From Taibaiella sp. (lineage in GTDB: Bacteria > Bacteroidota > Bacteroidia > Chitinophagales > Chitinophagaceae), in assembly GCA_019454705.1 (NCBI GenBank), contig JACFNS010000103.1, positions 1 to 7,752 on the forward strand: a stretch of 7,752 bases of DNA. The letters run 5' to 3'. A program made the position numbers and the translations under genes. Positions 1-4,581 of the stretch are shown here, piece after piece; the first letter of the stretch is position 1, and each line of letters begins with the position of its first letter. Under the pieces are notes generated by a model. The model ran no database searches. It was not told the DNA's origin and was given only the letters and a program-made list of their open reading frames with translations.

Positions 1-363
1 ACGGCAGCTACTATATGGATGAGTGCCGCTATAGGCATGGCGGTAGGCACGGGCGATTATGACCTGGCAATAGCTGCCACCATTGTAGTGTGGATTATAC
101 TGGTGATATTGCAATGGGCGGAGATAATGCTGAATAATATATCAGAAACGATGACCTATAAAGTCGGGTTCGATAAGTCAACCGGAATTAAATATGACAC
201 ATACTTTGAAGGGAAGGGTTATAAACTGCGGGAAATAGCCTACCATAAGGAGGGTGATATCATTACCATACACTGGACCGTAAGCGCATCGCGAAAGAAA
301 CATGAGGCGGCCATTGCCAGGCTGCTGAGTGATAAAGATATATTGGAAATGACCTATGGTTAA
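1..363 (+). CDS. MgtC/SapB family membrane protein, 3' part
   Basis: The reading frame is open to the left edge, so the gene is 5'-truncated by the window; 120 codons are visible. The first visible residues (TAATIWMSAAIGMAVG) match the conserved TAA-(S/T)-IW-xxAAIGxAVG signature of the MgtC/SapB inner-membrane family. A strongly hydrophobic last membrane segment follows (about residues 28-46), then a soluble C-terminal tail of about 70 residues that alternates strand- and helix-like stretches, as in the ACT-like cytoplasmic domain of longer family members. The ATG at 19 lies inside the conserved motif and is unlikely to be the true start. Members of the family are linked to growth in low magnesium and to intramacrophage survival in pathogens, but for most bacterial homologues the role is unknown. 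The stop (361-363) overlaps the stop of the convergent crcB gene. Family identity is fairly secure; function is not. Confidence 0.82.
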   Translation, partial: TAATIWMSAAIGMAVGTGDYDLAIAATIVVWIILVILQWAEIMLNNISETMTYKVGFDKSTGIKYDTYFEGKGYKLREIAYHKEGDIITIHWTVSASRKKHEAAIARLLSDKDILEMTYG

Positions 364-728
364 CGCACCAGCGCCATACCCCACCGGCACAAAAGCAGCC
401 CAATTACCAGGCTGAGTACCGTGTATACTATCGCAGTAGTTGATTGTTTGCCTGCCAGCAGCATATTATTCTCCAGCGCGAAAGTAGAGAAGGTGGTAAA
501 AGCACCACAGAACCCCGTTGCGAGTACGAGCCAGTTGTTAGCACTTAACTGGCTGCGGTGTGCCAGCCCAAACAGCAGCCCGATGATAAAGCACCCTGCT
601 ATATTGACGAGGAACGTGCCGTACGGGAAGGCAGCCGGTATATATTTATCCGTCAGCAGCTTGACCCCGTAGCGGGCTATACTGCCAAAGAAACCACCAA
701 TACCCACCAACAGGAATGCTTTAAACAT
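360..728 (-). CDS. crcB: Fluoride ion exporter CrcB/Fluc
   Basis: A 122-residue, four-helix membrane protein of the usual length for the family. Fluc proteins form dual-topology dimers that let F- leave the cytoplasm and so protect against fluoride. Visible signatures are the N-terminal GIGGFFGSIARY (residues 9-20), GTFLVNIAGCFIIG (37-50) with the conserved pore Asn42, and GFCGAFTTFSTF (72-83), which carries the central Na+ site region and the Phe residues (80, 83) of the fluoride track. A single gene copy fits a homodimeric channel. The ATG at 728 gives the canonical N-terminus. The gene ends 4 nt inside the convergent MgtC-family gene. It lies 123 bp downstream of the TolB-like lipoprotein gene, but a hairpin-rich repeat block sits between them. 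I see no fluoride riboswitch in that gap. Confidence 0.95.
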   Translation of the reverse strand: MFKAFLLVGIGGFFGSIARYGVKLLTDKYIPAAFPYGTFLVNIAGCFIIGLLFGLAHRSQLSANNWLVLATGFCGAFTTFSTFALENNMLLAGKQSTTAIVYTVLSLVIGLLLCRWGMALVR

Positions 729-731
729 GAG

Positions 732-846
732 TTAAAAGTAAAAATTCAAAAGCCAAAATTCAAAAGAACGTTTCCGTTCAGAATTTTGGCTTTTGAACCA
801 TTTGAGTCAAACGCCTAGGTTTTGGCTTTTGACTTTTTACTTTTGA
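732..846. repeat. AT-rich inverted/direct repeat block with nested hairpins
   Basis: Three related segments lie between crcB and the TolB-like gene. Bases 745-761 and 781-797 are a perfect 17-bp inverted repeat. Inside it, GAACG (766-770) and CGTTC (775-779) extend the stem around a TTTC tetraloop, with a 4/1 bulge. Bases 820-846 are the reverse complement of 732-758 over 27 bp with two mismatches. Segment 732-758 can therefore pair either with 781-797 or with 820-846, but not with both. The core word is CAAAAGCCAAAA and its complement. This composition resembles a small intergenic repetitive element, but I cannot count copies elsewhere in the genome. Confidence 0.8.
740..797 (-). terminator. 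Probable terminator of the TolB-like lipoprotein gene
   Basis: Read on the minus strand, the perfect 17-bp inverted repeat (797-781 with 761-745, plus an inner 5-bp stem) is followed directly by a run of T (744-740 on the minus strand), the layout of an intrinsic terminator. The stem is AT-rich, so efficiency is uncertain. It lies 55 bp after the stop of the TolB-like gene and 16 bp before the crcB start. Confidence 0.5.
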
Positions 847-851
847 ATTAA

Positions 852-1988
852 CTATTCCACCCAGTCCGCAATAAACATATTCGTTTCGCGGGTGCCCTTG
901 TTGTTCCTGTTACTGCTGAACAGGATACGCTTTCCATCGGGCGAGAACATCGGGAAAGCATCGAAACCGCCGTCATGCGATATTTTCTCCAGCCCCGTAC
1001 CATCTTCGTTAATGATGTACATATTGAAAGGGAAACCGCGCTCATACTCGTGGTTGGATGCGAAGATGATCCGTTTGCCATCGGGCATCCAGTTGGGTGC
1101 CCAGTTAGCTTTGCCCAGGTTGGTGATTTGCTTTACGTTGCTGCCGTCAGCATTGGCTACAAATACTTCCATATTTGTAGGCATTACCAGCCCTTGTGCC
1201 AACAGGTCTTTATATTCTTTCTGCTCTTCTGCAGTCTTGGGGCGAGAAGCACGCCACACGATTTTGCTGCCATCAGGCGAGAACCATGCACCGCCATCAT
1301 AACCCAGGTCTTTGGTTATCTGTTTTACGTTGCTGCCGTCCAGGTTCATTACATACAGGTCCAGGTCGCCGTTGCGTGTAGAGGTGAATACCACTTTATC
1401 GCCTTTAGGTGAAATAGTGGGCTCGGCATCGTAACCGGGAGTAGAAGTCAGTTGTTTCACCACTTTGCCATCCAGGTCGCCAATGAATATATCGTAGCTG
1501 TCGTAAACCGGCCATACATACTTCTTCATTTTCTCTTTATCAGGCACAGGAGGGCATTCCTTACCTGCCAGGTGTGTAGATGAATACATCACATGCTTGC
1601 CATCAGGCATCATGTAAGAGCAGGTGGTGCGGCCCGTGCCGGTGCTCACCATTTTGTATTCAAACTTTTCGTCTTTGGTTTGTGGCAATACACCGTAGAA
1701 TATCTGGTCGCATTCTATGCCCTCTGCCGGGTTAGTACGCTGGAACACAACAGTTTTGCCATCGAAGCCAAAATAGGCTTCCGCATTGTCGCCGCCACTT
1801 GTCAGCTGAATTACATTTTTGAAATGTTTCTCGTCAGAGTACACCAGGGTATTGGTATCTACATCGTGCGCCGGCATATTGCCATGATGGCTGTGGCCAT
1901 GAGCTTCGTGTTCTTTTTCCGGATGCCCCTCTTCGGCAGAACCACATGCCGCAAGGAATAACATGCCTATAATGCTGTATTTCTTCAT
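852..1988 (-). CDS. TolB-like (PD40) beta-propeller lipoprotein with His-rich N-terminus
   Basis: A 378-residue predicted lipoprotein. The signal peptide (MKKYSIIGMLFLAAC) ends in a lipobox with Cys15, so the protein should be membrane-anchored. It is followed by a linker with seven His in about 20 residues (22, 27, 30, 32, 34, 35, 41). The rest is built of WD40-like/PD40 propeller repeats with the signature (A/F)PxxSPDGK(R/K)I(L/V)FSS. Clear copies are PTISPKGDKVVFTST, WFSPDGSKIVWRAS, NWMPDGKRIIFASN and MFSPDGKRILFSSN, each followed by a (D/N)LYVMNLDGSNVKQIT-like strand. It resembles the propeller half of TolB or of peptidase-associated PD40 proteins, but no TolB N-terminal domain or peptidase domain is present. 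I chose ATG 1988 over the preceding TTG codon (1989-1991) because it begins a typical Met-Lys-Lys signal peptide. The ligand is unknown. Confidence 0.88.
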   Translation of the reverse strand: MKKYSIIGMLFLAACGSAEEGHPEKEHEAHGHSHHGNMPAHDVDTNTLVYSDEKHFKNVIQLTSGGDNAEAYFGFDGKTVVFQRTNPAEGIECDQIFYGVLPQTKDEKFEYKMVSTGTGRTTCSYMMPDGKHVMYSSTHLAGKECPPVPDKEKMKKYVWPVYDSYDIFIGDLDGKVVKQLTSTPGYDAEPTISPKGDKVVFTSTRNGDLDLYVMNLDGSNVKQITKDLGYDGGAWFSPDGSKIVWRASRPKTAEEQKEYKDLLAQGLVMPTNMEVFVANADGSNVKQITNLGKANWAPNWMPDGKRIIFASNHEYERGFPFNMYIINEDGTGLEKISHDGGFDAFPMFSPDGKRILFSSNRNNKGTRETNMFIADWVE

Positions 1989-2005
1989 CAATTCTATTTT
2001 GGGCG

Positions 2006-2013
2006 CAAAGGTA
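2006..2013 (-). promoter_or_regulatory. Bacteroidota -7 box upstream of the TolB-like gene
   Basis: On the minus strand this reads TACCTTTG, an exact match to the TAnnTTTG -7 consensus of Bacteroidota housekeeping promoters. It ends 17 nt before the chosen ATG (1988), which predicts a very short 5' leader. I could not place a convincing -33 TTG box. Confidence 0.6.
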
Positions 2014-2098
2014 GGCTTAGTGTGGCTAATGGCATATTATAATCGTAAATGGATTGTCATGAGAATGTCAGGATGTGAACCATGTCATGACCGGATAA

Positions 2099-2131
2099 AG
2101 AGAAAGGGCATGATTATCATGCCCTTTCTCT
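2099..2131 (-). terminator. Intrinsic terminator of the small lipoprotein gene
   Basis: A perfect 16-bp inverted repeat (2099-2114 with 2116-2131; arm AGAGAAAGGGCATGAT) starts 21 bp after the stop of the minus-strand lipoprotein gene. On that strand the stem is followed by TTTATCC, a short T-rich tail. On the other strand it is followed by TATATAAATAA, so it may work in both directions, but no plus-strand gene ends here. Confidence 0.75.
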
Positions 2132-2151
2132 TATATAAATAATCGTAAAAA

Positions 2152-2661
2152 CTATTGTTCAGTAAAATGTGCTTTAAGCGTGGTAGTATCCGGTGCAGGC
2201 TGTGCTGTAAACATTACCGTTTCGGGCAGTTCAAAGTCAACCTTACCATTCACTATGGTAACTTTAGCCTGTACATTGTCTGTGCCGGCGGCATAATACT
2301 GGCTGTTGTTAGAAATTACATTTACAGCTATACCCACCTCATCAGCAGCCAGGCTGTCCATATCTGCGTAAAATACCACTTTGTAATTACCATTAGCAGT
2401 GGGTTTGTTTTTAAAATACACTGCCACATTATTAACAGGATTGCTACCTGACGGCATAGTTTCCATAGCACCGAGGATTGTAGGTTCAATGAACATACAT
2501 AAACTCATTTTGTACTTATTGCCTTTTATTTCCCATTCATTTTTCAGTGTAGTGGGTGTGGGGGTAGGGTTGTTGTTATTGTTTGGGGTAGTTGAAGTTT
2601 TATTGCAGGCATACAAACCCAATGTAGTCAGCAATACAGATGTAATGAGTAATTTCTTCAT
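2152..2661 (-). CDS. Small hypothetical lipoprotein
   Basis: A 169-residue predicted lipoprotein. The signal sequence MKKLLITSVLLTTLGLYAC has a lipobox ending at Cys19. A low-complexity Asn/Thr/Pro linker follows (about residues 20-38: KTSTTPNNNNN then PTPTPTT), then a single beta-rich domain of about 130 residues (NEWEIKGNKYKM..., VAVYFKNKPTANGNYKVVFY, QAKVTIVNGKVDFELPE). The domain starts with a 'W.I.G..Y' strand like the small beta-sandwich lipoproteins common in Bacteroidota, but I do not recognise a named family. The frame stays open upstream to an ATG at 2694, but that start would place the promoter-like box inside the gene and bury the signal peptide; ATG 2661 is much better. The gene is monocistronic, with its own promoter and terminator. 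Confidence 0.85.
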   Translation of the reverse strand: MKKLLITSVLLTTLGLYACNKTSTTPNNNNNPTPTPTTLKNEWEIKGNKYKMSLCMFIEPTILGAMETMPSGSNPVNNVAVYFKNKPTANGNYKVVFYADMDSLAADEVGIAVNVISNNSQYYAAGTDNVQAKVTIVNGKVDFELPETVMFTAQPAPDTTTLKAHFTEQ

Positions 2662-2680
2662 ATAAAAATTTATTTGGGCG

Positions 2681-2711
2681 CAAAGAAAAGTCATATGTGT
2701 TTCATAGTCAA
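2681..2711 (-). promoter_or_regulatory. Promoter of the small lipoprotein gene
   Basis: On the minus strand a TTG (2711-2709) is followed after about 20 nt by TTTCTTTG (2688-2681), one base away from the TAnnTTTG -7 consensus. This matches the usual Bacteroidota -33/-7 spacing. The -7 box ends 19 nt before ATG 2661. The 13-bp block CTTTGCGCCCAAA at its 3' side (2685-2673) is identical to the one upstream of the TolB-like gene (2010-1998). Confidence 0.5.
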
Positions 2712-2755
2712 TACCTTGAATTGGGTATTTTTCTATGAATAATCTTAAAACAAAG

Positions 2756-2781
2756 AAAGCCGATTCATACGAACCGGCTTT
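2756..2781 (-). terminator. tRNA-type terminator, copy A
   Basis: An 11-bp hairpin with one mismatch (2756-2766 with 2771-2781, ATAC loop) lies directly after the tRNA 3' end. On the minus strand it is followed by CTTTGTTTTAA. In its present position it would terminate transcripts of the GIY-YIG gene that end in the tRNA-like sequence. Confidence 0.75.
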
Positions 2782-2821
2782 GCTCCTCCTTCAGGACTTG
2801 AACCTGAGACCCCCTGATTAA
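2781..2821 (-). pseudogene. tRNA-Asn 3' fragment A (displaced)
   Basis: On the minus strand, tRNA positions 35-73 plus CA are intact: anticodon-loop TTAA, stem TCAGG, variable GGGTC, T-arm TCAGG-TTCAAGT-CCTGA, acceptor strand AGGAGGA and discriminator G. Upstream there is a D-arm-like stretch (GGCTCAGTTGGTTAGAGTC), but it is joined to a palindrome instead of an anticodon arm. The candidate 5' acceptor strand (GGAAAGA) cannot pair with AGGAGGA. This is a fragment or chimera, not a working tRNA. Confidence 0.85.
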
Positions 2822-3123
2822 TCCCGCACGTGCGGGACTCTAACCAACTGAGCCAATCTTTCCGTTGGTACAAAACCGGGGTCTACCAGTTCTTCAATTA
2901 AGTTTCTTGATTTCTGTTTTTTGATAAACCGCTCAATGGAAAGTGCCTCTGCTCTTGTAGCGCCTGCTTCAAAAACTGCTGAGATTTTCCATGGCCTGTA
3001 TTTGGCAGTATAGGTTGTTTTATCATCTGTATTATGATGCATTACCCTCTCCCATGGGTCTTCACTATGGCCGATGTAATACTTATTAGTACGCTCGCTA
3101 TATAAAATGTACAGGTAGAACAT
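2818..3123 (-). CDS. GIY-YIG nuclease forming a minimal tRNA-bounded cassette
   Basis: A 101-residue single-domain GIY-YIG nuclease of the YhbQ/UPF0213 type. The GIY-like YIL (5-7) and YIG (16-18) strands, Arg26 in DPWERVMHHN, and Glu64 in AEALSIERFIKKQKSR are in place, so the active site looks intact. Such small GIY-YIG proteins cleave DNA, but their biological role is mostly unclear. Residues 1-82 are the canonical domain. The tail (about 83-101, ending LAQLVRVPHVRD) is a translation of a tRNA D-arm-like sequence plus a 16-bp palindrome, and the stop codon TAA is part of the tRNA-Asn anticodon loop. The ATG at 3123 uses the first base of the second tRNA/terminator repeat. No non-coding DNA of its own separates the gene from the repeats. 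A weak TTTCTTTG (3135-3128 on the minus strand) just before the ATG could act as a -7 box. Confidence 0.9.
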   Translation of the reverse strand: MFYLYILYSERTNKYYIGHSEDPWERVMHHNTDDKTTYTAKYRPWKISAVFEAGATRAEALSIERFIKKQKSRNLIEELVDPGFVPTERLAQLVRVPHVRD

Positions 3124-3198
3124 AAAACAAAGAAAGCCGATTCTTACGAACCGGCTTTGCTCCCCCTTCAGGACTTGAACCTGAGACCCCCTGATTAA
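3123..3198 (-). repeat. 76-bp direct repeat, copy B: tRNA-Asn 3' half plus terminator
   Basis: Second copy of the block at 2746-2821, offset by exactly 377 bp. Identity begins on the first base of the GIY-YIG start codon and ends after TTAA in the anticodon loop (3198/3199). Together the two copies delimit a 377-bp unit whose unique part (301 bp) is entirely GIY-YIG coding sequence. Confidence 0.9.
3133..3158 (-). terminator. tRNA-type terminator, copy B
   Basis: Same hairpin as copy A (3133-3143 with 3148-3158), loop TTAC here. It sits immediately upstream of the GIY-YIG start codon, so any transcript entering from the right would have to pass it, unless the gene uses a promoter inside the repeat. 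Confidence 0.7.
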
Positions 3199-3206
3199 CA
3201 GTCAGG
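3158..3206 (-). pseudogene. tRNA-Asn 3' fragment B with complete anticodon arm
   Basis: On the minus strand this copy keeps the full anticodon arm CCTGA-CTGTTAA-TCAGG (anticodon GTT, Asn), variable GGGTC, T-arm TCAGG-TTCAAGT-CCTGA, acceptor AGGGGGA and discriminator G. Upstream of the arm the sequence is AT-rich (AAATTAAAT...) with no D-arm, so no tRNA can be made from it. The acceptor strand differs from copy A by one base (AGGGGGA versus AGGAGGA). Confidence 0.88.
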
Positions 3207-3209
3207 GGG
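3187..3209. other. Probable att core site of the integrase
   Basis: An 8-bp perfect inverted repeat, CCCCCTGA (3187-3194) and TCAGGGGG (3202-3209), flanks the 7-nt anticodon loop TTAACAG (3195-3201). Tyrosine recombinases bind two inverted core arms around a 6-8 bp crossover region, and anticodon-loop crossover in tRNA genes is a known target type. A tyrosine recombinase gene starts 141 bp away and is transcribed away from the site. The breakpoint between the two tRNA copies falls inside this loop. That the integrase acts here is inferred. Confidence 0.65.
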
Positions 3210-3305
3210 ATTTAATTTATATTGTGGTAATGAGATTTATAATTAGTTGATTTGCAGTTTTATGATTTCACATGACTATATTTTAAACCATGTAAAACCA
3301 GATTT

Positions 3306-3327
3306 TATGTGCAAATTATGTGCAAAT
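3306..3327 (+). repeat. Tandem 11-bp direct repeat upstream of the integrase
   Basis: TATGTGCAAAT occurs twice back to back (3306-3316 and 3317-3327). The 11-bp spacing, about one helical turn, places both copies on the same DNA face. This suits a regulator or an arm-type integrase binding site next to the att core. Confidence 0.7.
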
Positions 3328-3334
3328 TTTTGGC

Positions 3335-3342
3335 TAACTTTA
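3335..3342 (+). promoter_or_regulatory. Possible -7 box of the integrase gene
   Basis: TAACTTTA differs from TAnnTTTG at the last base and lies 7 nt before ATG 3350. The tandem repeat sits just upstream, where a -33 box would be expected. If the box is real, the mRNA would be nearly leaderless. Confidence 0.3.
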
Positions 3343-3349
3343 TTTCATT

Positions 3350-4567
3350 ATGAATTTAAGCATCGTAGCCACGATAGACGACAGGTACGTCAAAAAAGAC
3401 GGGACCTGCGCTATCATTATCCGCATTGGCAGGGACAACAAGACCTTGCCGATAGCAACTGGTTTTAGTATTCCTCAAAAATTTTGGGACTACAAAAAAC
3501 GCCAGGTGAAAAACAGCTATACCGGAGTAACGTCAGTTATGCGCCTCAATAACCAGATTTCAGCGGAAGTTAAAGCTGCAAAAGATATCGCCCTTGATCT
3601 GCATGAGTCAGACATACTGGATACGTTATCCTTGCAGGAAATCAAGGCAAGAATAAGCAGGAGTAAGCAGGGTACATCTTTTTTTGACTATGCAGATGAA
3701 GTCATTAAAGATTTGGGAAAAGCCAACCGTATCGGAACGAGAAACGCATATAAAGATGCCGTGAATGCTTTAGGAAATTTTGCAGGTCACAGAAACCTAG
3801 GCTTTAAACAAATCACATTTGATTTTCTAAAGAGGTTTGAAACACACCATTATTCCAAGGGCAATAAAACCAATGGACTGGCCGCATACTTACGGAGCAT
3901 CCGGGCAATTTATAATCTTGCGATTAAGGGTGGTGTTATCGCTGAAAAATATTATCCGTTTGATAAATATAAAATCGAAACTGATGAGACTGGCAAACGA
4001 GCGATCGAACTGGAGCTTTTGAATAAAATATTCAAGCTACAATTTGAACAGGATCATGAGTGCTTTGATGCGAGAAACTATTTCCTGATCAGCTATATGT
4101 TGTTCGGCATGAACTTCTACGATATAGCCCTTTTAAAGCGAATTAATATCATTGACGGGCACATCAAATACCAGCGTAACAAAACCAGCAAGCCCTATGA
4201 TGTTAAAATTACACCGCAATTGAGCGAACTGCTCAAATATTATATCAGGGATGATAATGACTATATTTTCGACATCGTTAGGCGCGACACTCCAGATTTA
4301 ATGGACAAGGATATTAAAAACGCGAGGAAACTATACAACAAAAAACTAAAAGTGATCGCAGGGTTATGTGGTATCGAGGAAAAGCTGACCAGCTATGTGA
4401 GCCGTCACACATTTGCCACTCAAGCCCTGTTTGACGAAATACCAATCAAGGCCATAAGCACTATGCTAGGACATTCCAGTGTTAAAACGACTGAAACATA
4501 TCTTAAGAGCCTGCCAAGCACTATCATTAATGATTACAACGAAAGAATTTTGAACAAGCTGGGTTAG
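3350..4567 (+). CDS. Tyrosine recombinase/integrase
   Basis: 405 residues with the usual Bacteroidota layout: an arm-DNA-binding domain (about 1-85; YVKKDGTCAIIIRIG then IPQKFWDYKKRQVK), a SAM-like core-binding domain (about 110-210; SFFDYADEVI..., RNAYKDAVNALGNF, LAAYLRSIRAIYNLAI), and a catalytic domain (about 220-395). Visible catalytic residues are Lys278 (QRNKTSKPYDV), Arg352 in YVSRHTFAT (Tyr349 at the usual His place, frequent in this group), His375 in LGHSSVKTTETYL, and nucleophile Tyr384. The first catalytic Arg is not where expected: the box reads LFGMNFYDIALLK (251-263), with Phe252 and Asn255 around GM. The protein probably cuts and rejoins DNA in the tRNA-Asn anticodon loop next door. 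It converges on the beta-flower gene with a 14-bp gap. Confidence 0.95.
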   Translation: MNLSIVATIDDRYVKKDGTCAIIIRIGRDNKTLPIATGFSIPQKFWDYKKRQVKNSYTGVTSVMRLNNQISAEVKAAKDIALDLHESDILDTLSLQEIKARISRSKQGTSFFDYADEVIKDLGKANRIGTRNAYKDAVNALGNFAGHRNLGFKQITFDFLKRFETHHYSKGNKTNGLAAYLRSIRAIYNLAIKGGVIAEKYYPFDKYKIETDETGKRAIELELLNKIFKLQFEQDHECFDARNYFLISYMLFGMNFYDIALLKRINIIDGHIKYQRNKTSKPYDVKITPQLSELLKYYIRDDNDYIFDIVRRDTPDLMDKDIKNARKLYNKKLKVIAGLCGIEEKLTSYVSRHTFATQALFDEIPIKAISTMLGHSSVKTTETYLKSLPSTIINDYNERILNKLG

Positions 4568-4581
4568 TAGCATTGTATAAT

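Larger units (their letters stand above)
2746..2821 (-). repeat. 76-bp direct repeat, copy A: tRNA-Asn 3' half plus terminator
   Basis: Matches 3123-3198 at 74 of 76 positions (differences at 2767 and in the acceptor strand at 2787). On the minus strand the repeat runs from the 3' part of a tRNA-Asn anticodon loop (TTAA) through the T-arm, acceptor 3' strand and downstream terminator. Identity stops abruptly at 2821/2822, between tRNA positions 34 and 35, that is inside the anticodon. Copy A adjoins ordinary chromosomal genes on its left, so it is the better candidate for the original chromosomal 3' half. Confidence 0.9.
3210..3349. other. Integrase upstream region inside the element end
   Basis: About 140 bp of AT-rich sequence between the att core and the integrase start. 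It holds a perfect tandem 11-bp repeat (3306-3327) and a promoter-like box (3335-3342). I see no gene in it. Confidence 0.6.

Noticed and set aside
729..851. Fluoride riboswitch upstream of crcB
   Set aside because: The gap contains only AT-rich hairpin repeats; I see no GGNGATGG-type start or pseudoknot partners of the crcB motif.
892..1412. Plus-strand open frames opposite the TolB-like gene
   Set aside because: They are antisense to clear PD40 repeats and have no family features; they result from the codon bias of the real gene.
1989..1991. TTG as the start of the TolB-like lipoprotein
   Set aside because: It immediately precedes an ATG that starts a standard Met-Lys-Lys lipoprotein signal peptide; TTG starts are rarer and add one residue of no use.
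2662..2694. N-terminal extension of the small lipoprotein to ATG 2694
   Set aside because: It would put the -7-like box and the shared 13-bp leader inside the coding sequence and place 11 residues in front of the signal peptide.
2781..2867. A complete minus-strand tRNA (D-arm, a GTG-containing loop, T-arm)
   Set aside because: The putative acceptor strands (GGAAAGA and AGGAGGA) do not pair, and the anticodon arm is a palindrome with a 4-nt loop instead of 5 bp with a 7-nt loop. It is a chimera of a tRNA-Asn 3' half and the GIY-YIG gene end.
2746..3198. CRISPR-like array or simple segmental duplication
   Set aside because: There are only two repeat copies, each corresponding to a tRNA half plus its terminator and ending inside the anticodon, which points to site-specific insertion.
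3247..3468. Short plus-strand gene overlapping the integrase start
   Set aside because: It overlaps the integrase in another frame, has no recognisable domain, and its first half lies in AT-rich regulatory sequence.
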